Shown: positions 1 through 6,276, counted from the first letter of the stretch. The stretch: DNA of 8,300 bases from Nitrososphaerales archaeon (GCA_030039515.1 JASHVT010000169.1:1-8300); one strand, 5' to 3'. Notes: generated by a model from the sequence alone, not told the origin. Numbers and translations: made by a program.

Positions 1-915
1 AGCGAGGAGACCATAGACAGGCTCACGCCTGAGGTGCTCTACTCAGGGTCCTGGCGCGGCAAGAGACTCAGGCCGATCGACGTCGAGGCGAAGGCGCCCG
101 TGTTCTCCCCCGGACGGCGGCACCCGGTGAGGGATTTCATCCGCGAGGTCAGGGAGGCTTACGTCTCGATGGGTTTCACCGAGCTCAGGGGAGACAGCGT
201 TCATCCCGCGTTCTGGAACTTCGACGCCCTGTTCATTCCCCAGGACCATCCGGGCAGAGAGATGCAGGACACGTTCTACCTTGAAGGCGTCGCGGACGAC
301 AGCCTGCCAAGAAGCGGCATCGTCGCGGACGTTGCCTCTACCCACGAGGACGGCTGGAAGACGGGGAGCAAGGGCTGGGGATACAAGTGGAGGATAGAGG
401 AGGCGAGACGACTGGTCCTGCGGACCCACAACACCGTCCTGACCATCAGGGCCTTGTCCGAGTCCAAGAACAGCGAAACAAGGGTCTTCGCCGTGTCCAA
501 GGTCTACAGGAATGAAAACCTGGATTACAAGCACCTCGCGGAGTTCCACCAGATGGACGGGATCATGGTGGGCGCCGGCCTGAACGTAAGGCACCTGATG
601 GGCTTCCTAGGAGAGTTCTACAGAAAGCTCGGCATGACGGGCGTCAAGCTCTGGCCGACGTTCTTCCCATACACCGAGCCTTCGTTGGAGGTGGTCGGCT
701 ATTCCGAGCTGGTCAAGGACTGGATCGAGCTTGGGGGAGCGGGCGTCTTCAGGCCGGAGGTCACGCTCCCGCTCGGAGTGAAGGTCCCAGTTCTGGCGTG
801 GGGGCCGGGCATCGAGAGGCTGATGCTGATGAGGTTCGGTCTTGATGACATGAGAGAACTGTACGGGAACGACCTCTCGTGGCTGCGGACAAGGAGAGAC
901 CTTGCCGGTCGTTAA
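1..915 (+). CDS. pheS: Phenylalanyl-tRNA synthetase alpha subunit, C-terminal part (5' end outside window)
   Basis: Catalytic subunit of the PheS2-PheT2 synthetase that joins phenylalanine to tRNA-Phe in the cytoplasm. The reading frame is open from base 1 (S-E-E-T-I-D...) and ends at TAA 913-915, giving 304 visible residues; archaeal PheS is usually near 500, so the N-terminal tRNA-contacting region lies off the window. Class II motifs are clear: motif 1 around HPVRDFIREVREAY (nt 121-162), motif 2 with VYRNE followed by HLAEFHQMDG (nt 502-561), the phenylalanine-pocket stretch FFPYTEPS (nt 661-684), and motif 3 GPGIERLMLMRFG (nt 802-840) followed by DDMRELYGNDL. A GTG at 34 is internal to the gene, not its start. 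The end overlaps pheT by 14 nt, so the two are surely co-transcribed and probably translationally coupled. Family assignment is near certain. Confidence 0.97.
   Translation, partial: SEETIDRLTPEVLYSGSWRGKRLRPIDVEAKAPVFSPGRRHPVRDFIREVREAYVSMGFTELRGDSVHPAFWNFDALFIPQDHPGREMQDTFYLEGVADDSLPRSGIVADVASTHEDGWKTGSKGWGYKWRIEEARRLVLRTHNTVLTIRALSESKNSETRVFAVSKVYRNENLDYKHLAEFHQMDGIMVGAGLNVRHLMGFLGEFYRKLGMTGVKLWPTFFPYTEPSLEVVGYSELVKDWIELGGAGVFRPEVTLPLGVKVPVLAWGPGIERLMLMRFGLDDMRELYGNDLSWLRTRRDLAGR
891..898 (+). promoter_or_regulatory. Shine-Dalgarno site for pheT inside the end of pheS
   Basis: AAGGAGAG lies within the last codons of pheS, with its GGAG core 5 nt before the TTG at 902. It supports the unusual TTG as the pheT start and fits translation coupled to pheS. 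Confidence 0.65.
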
Positions 916-2536
916 GATAGACCTGCCGCGCTTCGAGAAGATGGTCGGGGCCGACAGGGAAACCATCCTCGACAGGCTGCCCTTTGTAGGCCTCGAGCAC
1001 GAAGGGCTCGAGGGCGACTCCGTCAGGGTGGAGTACAGCCCCAACAGGCCTGACTTCGGGAGCGACTACGGGATAGCCCGAGCCCTCAGGGGCTTGCTGG
1101 GAAAGGAGGTCGGCCTCCCGCGCTATCCAACGCGAAGCTCGGGCATCAGGGTCACGGTAGGAAAGCGGCTTTCCAAGGTGAGGCCGTTCATAGCATGTGC
1201 AGCAGTTACTGGGCTCCGCCTGGATGACGAGGACGTCAGACAGTTAGTCTCCCTGCAGGAAGACCTCCACAACGGGCTCGGGAGGAAGAGGAGGGTCGCA
1301 GCCATCGGGCTTCACGACATGGACGCCGTCGCGCCTCCTCTTTACTACAAGGCGGTGGGTCCCTCATACAAGTTCAGGCCGCTGGGAAGCCTAGGCGAAA
1401 AGTCGATTGACGAGGTCCTCAGAGACCTCCCGGAGGGGAGGGAGTACGGAAGGTTCGCGGGCAGCTCAGGGTCGTTCCCGGTCATCGTCGACTCCGCAGG
1501 GACCACCCTCTCGTTCCCTCCTGTCATCAACGGCGACGCGACCAAGGTGACTCCGAGGACCAGGAACGTCTTCGTCGATGTCACGAGCACCGTGGCTAGG
1601 ACGGGCGACGACGTCCTCGCGGTGATGGCCAGCACTCTTGCAGAGGCCGGAGGGAGCATCGGTACGGTGGAAATCTCTGGGGTCGGCCGTGCGCGTTCGA
1701 CGCCCGACCTGGCTCCTCAGTCTCTTCGTCTCGACACCGGCTTGATCCGTTCGGCGCTCGGCCTGGAGCTGACAGACAGGCAGATCGCCGCCGCCCTTGC
1801 AAGGAGCAGGCTGGAGGTCAGGGGACGGCACGTCCTAGGGCCGAGATACAGGGTCGACCTGATGCACCCCATAGACATCGCGGAAGAGGTGGCGCTAGGC
1901 TACGGCATCGACAGACTGGAGCCGGTCTATCCTCCCAGCATGCAAGCCGGGTCGTTCAACGACTTCGAGCAGTTCCTGGACGCGGCTTCCACGCTGATGG
2001 CCGAGTCAGGGATGACCGAGTTGATGACGTACGAGCTCGTCGATGAGAAGACCCTCTACGAGAACTTCGGACGCGACTCCGCCTCGAGGATATCCGTCCA
2101 TGAGCCGAAGAGCATAGACCACTCTCTGCTAAGAGACTCCCTGCTCCCGACGCTAATGTCGGCGTTGAGCGCGAACGTGAAGGAGGAGTATCCGCAGAGG
2201 GTCTACGAAGTCGGCAGGGTGTACAGAAGGAAAGGCGACCGCGTGACCGAGGAGTGGCATCTGGGGTGCCTCGACGCGCACTCCCAAGCATCCTTCACGG
2301 AAGCGAAGATGTACCTCGAGGCGCTGTGCAGGACGCTCGCCGGCAAGGAGGTCTCCGCCAAGGCGGCGGAGCACTGGGCATTCGCTTCAGGGCGGTGCGC
2401 TTCGGTTCACGCTTCGGGAAGGACCATTGGGTATGTGGGCGAACTCGCCCCCCAGACGATCGACGCCGCCGGGGTCAACGTACCCGTCGCCGGATTCGAG
2501 ATAGATCTAGCCGCTCTTCACGAACTGCTAAAATAG
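902..2536 (+). CDS. pheT: Phenylalanyl-tRNA synthetase beta subunit, archaeal type
   Basis: Structural and editing subunit of phenylalanyl-tRNA synthetase, partner of PheS. The protein is 544 residues, the usual size for the archaeal/eukaryotic form, which lacks the N-terminal EMAP-like and C-terminal anticodon-binding domains of bacterial PheT. The N-terminus (VVKIDLPRFEKMVG) and EYSPNRPDFGSDYGIARALRG at residues 44-64 are typical. The B3/B4 editing region spans roughly 95-260, with FPPVINGD near 205-212. The B5 domain covers about 270-340 and carries DLMHPIDIAEEVALGYGID (319-337), with the acidic residues expected to bind Mg2+. The remainder, about 350-544, is the inactive catalytic-like core, including YEVGRVYRR near 435-443 and GYVGELAP near 510-517. 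The TTG start at 902 is chosen for its upstream GGAG and the conserved N-terminus right after it. It overlaps pheS by 14 nt. No truncation is seen. Confidence 0.96.
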   Translation: MPVVKIDLPRFEKMVGADRETILDRLPFVGLEHEGLEGDSVRVEYSPNRPDFGSDYGIARALRGLLGKEVGLPRYPTRSSGIRVTVGKRLSKVRPFIACAAVTGLRLDDEDVRQLVSLQEDLHNGLGRKRRVAAIGLHDMDAVAPPLYYKAVGPSYKFRPLGSLGEKSIDEVLRDLPEGREYGRFAGSSGSFPVIVDSAGTTLSFPPVINGDATKVTPRTRNVFVDVTSTVARTGDDVLAVMASTLAEAGGSIGTVEISGVGRARSTPDLAPQSLRLDTGLIRSALGLELTDRQIAAALARSRLEVRGRHVLGPRYRVDLMHPIDIAEEVALGYGIDRLEPVYPPSMQAGSFNDFEQFLDAASTLMAESGMTELMTYELVDEKTLYENFGRDSASRISVHEPKSIDHSLLRDSLLPTLMSALSANVKEEYPQRVYEVGRVYRRKGDRVTEEWHLGCLDAHSQASFTEAKMYLEALCRTLAGKEVSAKAAEHWAFASGRCASVHASGRTIGYVGELAPQTIDAAGVNVPVAGFEIDLAALHELLK

Positions 2537-2755
2537 TTCTGCGACCGCTTGTCACCAGACGGCCTTCGTTCCAATGCGCGAAAAACGGCCACCTGCGAAG
2601 GCGGAAACGCTTTGATGAGCAGATGGTTTACCCAACCGCGCGACAGACGGGGGCCGTTTGCCCGTCAAAGAGGCCCGGTGATGTTCTCCGCTCAAAGCTG
2701 GGGCATGATCCGAGCTGGTCAGAGGCGGGCAACATCTCCATTTGACGTGAAATGA
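2537..2755 (+). other. Intergenic region with RNA-folding potential (possible leader or small RNA)
   Basis: No convincing protein gene lies here. A 68-codon frame ending just before the Toprim ATG has codon use unlike its neighbours (CGA, CGT, CAA, AAA common) and an implausible composition. Complementary segments are visible: 2562-2568 with 2596-2602 (GCCTTCG/CGAAGGC); 2598-2603 with 2608-2613 around a GAAA loop; 2646-2651 with 2661-2666 (GACGGG/CCCGTC); 2583-2590 with 2652-2659 (AAACGGCC/GGCCGTTT), which would join the loops of the first and third hairpins; and 2680-2685 with 2731-2736. A weak TATA-like CTAAAATAG at 2528-2536 would place transcription start near 2558-2562. It could be a long 5' leader of the Toprim gene or an independent RNA. 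Each pairing alone is of a size chance can produce. No match to RNase P, SRP, tRNA or box C/D RNA was recognised. Confidence 0.35.
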
Positions 2756-3154
2756 ATGATCGACAAGAAGGCGAAGGCCTATCAGGAGATGGCCCCCATG
2801 CTGGCCGAATTCGTCAGGGACCTGAACGACCTCTCAAAGGACAACTGGTTGGTACTGGTCGAAGGCCTCAGAGACGAGTCCGCTCTTCGGACGATCGGCT
2901 ATAGCGGCGGACTGCTGACAGCTTCGTCGCTGGGAAGGAGAGGCAGGGAGAGCTTGGGCACGGCCAAGGGGATCGTGATCCTCACGGACCTTGACAGGGA
3001 AGGCGCGGCACTGGCTTCCAGGTTCGTCAAGCAGCTGAGGCACAGCGGGGTGAAGGTCTCACTCGACGAGCGCAGGCGGCTGAAGGGGATACTCCGAGGG
3101 ATCTTCCTCCACATAGAGAACCTCTCGAGGTTCGGAGACGAGGAACGACCCTAG
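2756..3154 (+). CDS. Small stand-alone Toprim-domain protein
   Basis: A 132-residue protein that is essentially one Toprim fold, the metal-dependent nucleotidyl-transfer/hydrolysis domain shared by DnaG primases, topoisomerases and RNase M5. It fits the archaeal small primase-like Toprim family (COG1658 type), whose role is not well defined. Seen in the sequence: the strand WLVLVEGLRDE (31-41) with the conserved Glu36 and Gly37, and ILTDLDREG (75-83) with the Asp78-x-Asp80 metal-binding pair. These match the E and DxD motifs, so the active site looks intact. The C-terminus (104-132) is helical and rich in Arg and Glu. There is no zinc finger or other added domain. Start is ATG 2756, with a weak GTGA at 2747-2750 as ribosome-binding site. 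It converges on the neighbouring minus-strand gene and shares CTAG with it. DNA- or RNA-processing activity is inferred; the target is unknown. Confidence 0.85.
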   Translation: MIDKKAKAYQEMAPMLAEFVRDLNDLSKDNWLVLVEGLRDESALRTIGYSGGLLTASSLGRRGRESLGTAKGIVILTDLDREGAALASRFVKQLRHSGVKVSLDERRRLKGILRGIFLHIENLSRFGDEERP

Positions 3155-3567
3155 ATGTCTGGCGGATGGTCGTTTTTGTAGCGCTCGCGCATCTCTTTCA
3201 GCATCCTCCTTCCTACGGAGATGTTGCTAGACAGAAGCCTTTGCATGTCGCCTGGCCCCGAGACCAAGCACGCGCAGGGTTCGACGGCGACCACGTCAGC
3301 CGTCCGTTCGCGCTGGTATCCCAACGTTAGAATCTCCCCGAAGAACTGATATGGCGTCAGGGTGGCGACCACCTCGCTCCTCCTTCTCACTTCCGCCTTG
3401 CCTTTCATGAGGATATAGAAACTGGGGTTCCTGTCGCTGTCCCTGACTATCACCTTCCCCGCGGGGAAGGCGCCCTCGTGGAACACTGTGGCGACCGCTT
3501 CCAGCTCTCTCCTCTCAAGGCCCCCGAACAAAGGTATCTTCGCGATGTTCTCGGCCGTGACCGTCAT
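3151..3567 (-). CDS. Stand-alone cyclic-nucleotide-binding-domain (CRP-like) protein
   Basis: A 138-residue protein made almost entirely of one cNMP-binding (CAP_ED/RmlC-like beta-roll) domain. It begins with the helical ENIAKIPLFGGLERRELEAVA (6-26), typical of the family, followed by beta strands including FYILMKGKAEVRR (50-62). The phosphate-binding-cassette region has FGEI (76-79) and ERTADVVAVEP (87-97), so the Glu78 and Arg88 that contact ribose and cyclic phosphate in known family members seem present. The C-terminal helix (about 114-132) is short and there is no helix-turn-helix, unlike CRP/FNR regulators. It may act as a regulatory partner or sensor rather than bind DNA. Start is ATG at 3567, preceded on the minus strand by AGAGGAGG at very short spacing. 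Its stop overlaps that of the Toprim gene. Ligand and partner are unknown; binding of cAMP or cGMP is inferred only from the motifs. Confidence 0.85.
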   Translation of the reverse strand: MTVTAENIAKIPLFGGLERRELEAVATVFHEGAFPAGKVIVRDSDRNPSFYILMKGKAEVRRRSEVVATLTPYQFFGEILTLGYQRERTADVVAVEPCACLVSGPGDMQRLLSSNISVGRRMLKEMRERYKNDHPPDI

Positions 3568-3590
3568 GGCCTCCTCTGCCCTTTGGGTGG

Positions 3591-3602
3591 ATAATTAATA
3601 GA
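3591..3602 (-). promoter_or_regulatory. TATA-like box for the nucleotide-binding-domain gene
   Basis: The minus strand reads TCTATTAATTAT, an AT-rich block in GC-rich surroundings centred about 29 nt before the ATG at 3567. Spacing suits an archaeal TATA box with a very short leader. Confidence 0.45.
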
Positions 3603-3618
3603 GAGGTAGTGCGACGAA

Positions 3619-3639
3619 ACAGGAAGTGAGACAGGAGGT
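3619..3639 (+). repeat. Imperfect tandem 12-bp repeat in the divergent promoter region
   Basis: ACAGGAAGT (3619-3627) recurs as ACAGGAGGT (3631-3639), one mismatch in nine bases with a 12-bp period. It lies between the two divergent TATA-like boxes. It could be a regulator-binding site for either gene, or chance in a purine-rich stretch. Confidence 0.3.
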
Positions 3640-3658
3640 TGGACGTCAAAAACAAGAA

Positions 3659-3668
3659 GTTTATATTT
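3659..3668 (+). promoter_or_regulatory. TATA box of the dnaG-pelA unit
   Basis: GTTTATATTT is the best archaeal TATA box in the window, in an AT-rich island with purine-rich AACAAGAA just upstream as a possible BRE. Transcription would begin near 3690, giving a leader of about 60 nt before the dnaG start at 3749. Confidence 0.7.
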
Positions 3669-3697
3669 GGTTGTTTTCGTGCAAGATTTTGAATAGC

Positions 3698-3713
3698 GCT
3701 TAATCCGTTAAGC
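3698..3713 (+). promoter_or_regulatory. Perfect 6-bp inverted repeat in the dnaG leader (hairpin or operator)
   Basis: GCTTAA (3698-3703) and TTAAGC (3708-3713) are exactly complementary around TCCG. In RNA this is a 6-bp stem with a UCCG loop, a member of the UNCG class, though closed by A-U instead of the C-G pair favoured by the most stable UNCG loops. It begins about 8 nt after the predicted transcription start and ends 35 nt before the dnaG start codon. As DNA it could equally be an operator. Confidence 0.45.
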
Positions 3714-3748
3714 ACGAGTCGAAAGCAAAATGAGAGAAGAGAGAAGAA

Positions 3749-4918
3749 TTGCCAGATTCAGGTATAGTAAAGTATCTAGTAAAACTGAGATTTGATGTAG
3801 ACGGGGTCGTCGAGAGAGCGGACGTCATCGGCGCGATCTTCGGTCAGACTGAGGGTCTGTTCGGCCCCGAGATGAATCTCAACGAGCTCCAGAAGAGCTG
3901 GAAGGTAGGAAGGATAGAGATCAACCTCGAGTCAAAGAACGACAGGACCAAGGGCGAGGTCATCATCCCAATGTCCACCGACGTAGGGACGGCCGCGCTG
4001 ATCGCCGCGGCGGTCGAGAGCGTCGACAAGGTAGGCCCGTGCAGTGCACGCTTCTCAGTCGGCGAAATAGAGGACGTCAGGGCCGTGAAGAGGAAGCAGA
4101 TAGTGGACAGGGCGAAGGTGATAGTCAGGGAGTGGAGCTCCAAGACTTCGAGCGAAGGCGAGAACGTGCTCAAGGACGTCACGGAGTCTACAAAGAGGGC
4201 GCGAGTGATCAACTACGGTCTCGAGAACCTGCCCGCCGGTCCGGGCGTCTACTCGTCCGAGATGGTCTACCTCGTGGAGGGACGGGCCGACGTGGTCCTC
4301 TTCCTGAGAGCCGGGATCGAGAACGTGGTCGCGTTGGAAGGGACGAGCGTTCCAGACTCGATAATCGAGCTGGGCAAGAAGAAGAGGCTCATAGCCGTCC
4401 TCGACGGCGACAGGGGCGGCGACCTGATAGAGAAGGAACTGGCGCAGGTCGTGAGGGTCGAGAAGGTCCTCAGGGCGCCGACTGGAAAGGAGGTCGAGGA
4501 TCTGACCCCCATCGACGTGATCAACCTGCTGAAGGCAGGGAAGGTCGAGCCCGAGTCGGCACCGAGAAGGGAGCGGGGGTCGGAGCGCGCCCCTCAAAGA
4601 GCGCAGGACGAGCCGGACGAGCCGGTCGTGGTGAAGACCAAGGAACTATATCCGAACCTCAACGGAACGTTGGAGGCAGTCCTGCTAGACCCTGCACTGC
4701 AGGAGGTCGGCAGGTTCCCGATAAGCGAGCTAGTCCAGAAGCTAGAGAACTCCGGCAGCGCGCAGTTCCTGATATTCGACGGAATAGTCACACAGCGTCT
4801 TGTTGAGACGGCGGCGAGGGTGGGGATCAAAGGTATCATCGGCCACCGGACCGGTGAACTCAACGAAGTCCCCGACGAGATGCGCATAGGCACCTTCCGG
4901 GACCTCGGGCTCGAGTAG
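3749..4918 (+). CDS. dnaG: Archaeal DnaG-type primase / exosome-associated protein
   Basis: Archaeal DnaG homologue, 389 residues. In studied archaea this protein is a stable partner of the RNA exosome (binding Csl4/Rrp4 caps and favouring adenine-rich RNA) and has some primase activity. The N-terminal archaeal region has ADVIGAIFGQTEGLFGPEMNL (24-44) and GPCSARFSVGEIEDVRAVKR (96-115). The Toprim core follows with VEGRAD (176-181; Glu177), EGTSVPDSI (197-205) and LDGDRGGDLI (218-227; Asp219, Asp221), then GKEVEDLT (246-253). A charged, Pro/Arg/Glu-rich linker (about 266-296) leads to a conserved-looking C-terminal domain (297-389) thought to contact the exosome. No bacterial zinc-binding domain is present. 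Start is TTG 3749: an in-frame TGA at 3731-3733 forbids anything upstream, and an ATG at 3730 is in another frame and soon stops. It is transcribed from the TATA at 3659 and followed 11 nt later by pelA. Confidence 0.95.
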   Translation: MPDSGIVKYLVKLRFDVDGVVERADVIGAIFGQTEGLFGPEMNLNELQKSWKVGRIEINLESKNDRTKGEVIIPMSTDVGTAALIAAAVESVDKVGPCSARFSVGEIEDVRAVKRKQIVDRAKVIVREWSSKTSSEGENVLKDVTESTKRARVINYGLENLPAGPGVYSSEMVYLVEGRADVVLFLRAGIENVVALEGTSVPDSIIELGKKKRLIAVLDGDRGGDLIEKELAQVVRVEKVLRAPTGKEVEDLTPIDVINLLKAGKVEPESAPRRERGSERAPQRAQDEPDEPVVVKTKELYPNLNGTLEAVLLDPALQEVGRFPISELVQKLENSGSAQFLIFDGIVTQRLVETAARVGIKGIIGHRTGELNEVPDEMRIGTFRDLGLE

Positions 4919-4929
4919 TTTCGGGCCAA

Positions 4930-5985
4930 ATGATAGTCAACGACCTAGACCCTCGGCACGGCCATTGTTCGGTGACGATCGAGTCCGCGGAGGACCTCTG
5001 GGCCCTCAGGAGGCTGATAGCCAAGGGCGACACCATCGTGACGAAGAGCTCGAGGGTGGTCAAGCGCGAGGACGAGTACTCCAGGCCGGACAAGGGCGAG
5101 AGGGTCAAGGTCACCCTCTCCCTGATGGTCGAAGACATCCACCTCGACAGCAGCGTAGAGCGCATCAGGGTCAAGGGGAAGATAATCGAGGCGAGCGACG
5201 AAAGCATCACGAAGTCAGGGTCGCACGCGGTGACGCTCTCCCCAGGACACTCCGTCGTCGTCCGCAAGGAGCGCTGGGGCCAGCTCGACACGAACCTCCT
5301 GAAAGAAGGCCAGCGAGCCTCCGCAAGGTACCTGGTGGTCGCGGTGGACAGACGAGAAGCCGGCGTTGGGACGATTAGCGGGTCGCACCTCACCCTCCTG
5401 ACCACGTTGGAGTCCGGCCTCGGGGGGAAGATGTCGGAGGAACAGAGCACGAAGCCCTACCTCTCAAGGCTCGCAGGCGCCGTCTCCCAGTCATATCGAG
5501 AGGGAGACCAAGTCGTCGTCGCGGGTCCAGGCACCTTCAAGAACTCCTTAGCGAACGAGTTGAAGGAGAGGCTCGGCGGTGCCCAGGTCAGGGTTATCGA
5601 AGGACTCGACGATACTGGGGCCGACGGGATCAGGGCGATCCCGAAGAACAAGTCATTCCAGGAGCTCGCGAAGGACTCGCTGGTCGTTGAGCTGCAGCGC
5701 TTCGTGGCAGAGGCTGTCAAGAGGATCTCCTCCGGCGACGCGAAGGTCGCCTACACTATGCAGAGGGTCAAGGACGCCGCGGCGGCGGGCTCGGTCGAGA
5801 CATGCGCCGTCTCGGACGACGTCTTCTCGATGGGGGCAGGCGAGGAGGACCTGGTCGAAGTCATGAACTCGATTGAAACGAAAGGCGGGAAGGTATACCT
5901 CGCGGACTCGTCCATGGAGTCTGGGAAACAGGTCTCGTCGCTCGGCGGGATGGTGGCCCTGTTGAGGTACGCGGTCAGAGCTTGA
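4930..5985 (+). CDS. pelA: Archaeal Pelota (Dom34), ribosome rescue factor
   Basis: Pelota recognises ribosomes stalled with an empty A site and, with an EF1A-type GTPase and ABCE1, splits them, linking translation to no-go and non-stop mRNA decay. The 351 residues cover the three family domains. The Sm-like N-terminal domain (about 1-130) has EDLWALRRLIAKGD (21-34), LSLMVEDIHLD (63-73), RIRVKGKIIE (78-87) and VVRKERW (110-116). The central RNase H/eRF1-like domain (about 133-258) has LVVAVDRREAGVGTISG and DQVVVAGPGTFKNSLANEL (193-211). The C-terminal L7Ae-like domain (about 260-351) ends with SSLGGMVALLRYAVRA. The eRF1 GGQ motif is absent, as expected for Pelota. Start is ATG 4930 with no good Shine-Dalgarno site, 11 nt after dnaG, so probably one transcript. 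The 3' end overlaps a minus-strand membrane-protein gene by 11 nt. Confidence 0.95.
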   Translation: MIVNDLDPRHGHCSVTIESAEDLWALRRLIAKGDTIVTKSSRVVKREDEYSRPDKGERVKVTLSLMVEDIHLDSSVERIRVKGKIIEASDESITKSGSHAVTLSPGHSVVVRKERWGQLDTNLLKEGQRASARYLVVAVDRREAGVGTISGSHLTLLTTLESGLGGKMSEEQSTKPYLSRLAGAVSQSYREGDQVVVAGPGTFKNSLANELKERLGGAQVRVIEGLDDTGADGIRAIPKNKSFQELAKDSLVVELQRFVAEAVKRISSGDAKVAYTMQRVKDAAAAGSVETCAVSDDVFSMGAGEEDLVEVMNSIETKGGKVYLADSSMESGKQVSSLGGMVALLRYAVRA

Positions 5986-6241
5986 CGAGCGCGGGGAAGA
6001 CGAACTCAGCAAGGATCGCCAGGATTATGCCTCCCTTGATCAGGTCCTTACCCAACCTCCTCTCCGCGTGCGTGTAGTACAGCAGCAGCCCCGCCATGAG
6101 GACGGAGATGTAGGCGAGCCTCGCGACGTCGATTATGGTGCCGTCGAGCGTGGAGAGGATCACTGTCATTATCGAGGTGAACTGCTGCGCCAGACCCTGG
6201 ACCGTCCCGGTGAGCCCCGCGGGAGCCTGAACGACAGACAT
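5975..6241 (-). CDS. Small two-helix membrane protein, function unknown
   Basis: An 88-residue protein I do not recognise. Residues 1-20 are Ala/Gly/Gln-rich and uncharged. Residues 22-40 may form an amphipathic or weak membrane helix. LAYISVLMAGLLLYYT (42-57) is a likely membrane helix. The next loop, HAERRLGKDLIKG (58-70), is basic and so probably cytoplasmic, and a second helix (about 70-87, GGIILAILAEFVFPALVK) follows. Codon use is like its neighbours, with G/C third positions, which supports a real gene. Start is ATG 6241. It lies 35 nt downstream of the protease gene on the same strand, and a TATA-like GTTAAATAC sits 25 nt upstream, so it could be expressed both from the protease unit and as a leaderless transcript. 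Its last 11 nt overlap the 3' end of pelA head-on. Partner or substrate status with the protease is a guess. Confidence 0.7.
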   Translation of the reverse strand: MSVVQAPAGLTGTVQGLAQQFTSIMTVILSTLDGTIIDVARLAYISVLMAGLLLYYTHAERRLGKDLIKGGIILAILAEFVFPALVKL

Positions 6242-6261
6242 CCATAGCTGACCGGCGTTCC

Positions 6262-6270
6262 GTATTTAAC
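6262..6270 (-). promoter_or_regulatory. TATA-like box for the 88-residue membrane protein
   Basis: The minus strand reads GTTAAATAC in the gap after the protease stop, centred 25 nt before the ATG at 6241. That spacing predicts a leaderless mRNA and fits the lack of a Shine-Dalgarno site. Confidence 0.5.
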
Positions 6271-6276
6271 GCGCCG

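Noticed and set aside
43..594. Long - frame opposite pheS
   Set aside because: Antisense shadow; the + strand encodes clear class II synthetase motifs throughout.
2611..2670. Box C/D guide RNA or hammerhead ribozyme at TTTGATGAGC
   Set aside because: UGAUGA is present, but no D box (CUGA) follows within guide distance, and the first core base of a hammerhead is wrong (U for C) with no matching stems.
2549..2755. 68-codon frame on + between pheT and the Toprim gene
   Set aside because: Codon use and residue composition differ sharply from the real genes, it starts at a TTG with no ribosome-binding site, and it shows no domain or membrane pattern. RNA-like structure explains the region better.
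2741..3650. Shared TTTGACGT before the Toprim gene (2741-2748) and inverted in the divergent promoter (3643-3650)
   Set aside because: Eight bases found twice over several kb is not convincing, and the positions relative to start sites differ.
3730..3732. ATG as dnaG start
   Set aside because: It is in a different frame from dnaG and runs to a stop after about 20 codons; the in-frame TGA at 3731 leaves TTG 3749 as the start.
4055..4597. Long - frame opposite dnaG
   Set aside because: Antisense shadow of the Toprim-core coding region with no family features.
4039..4806. Long + frame overlapping dnaG (255 codons)
   Set aside because: Arg/Gly-rich, low-complexity product in another frame of a well-conserved gene; a by-product of high GC.
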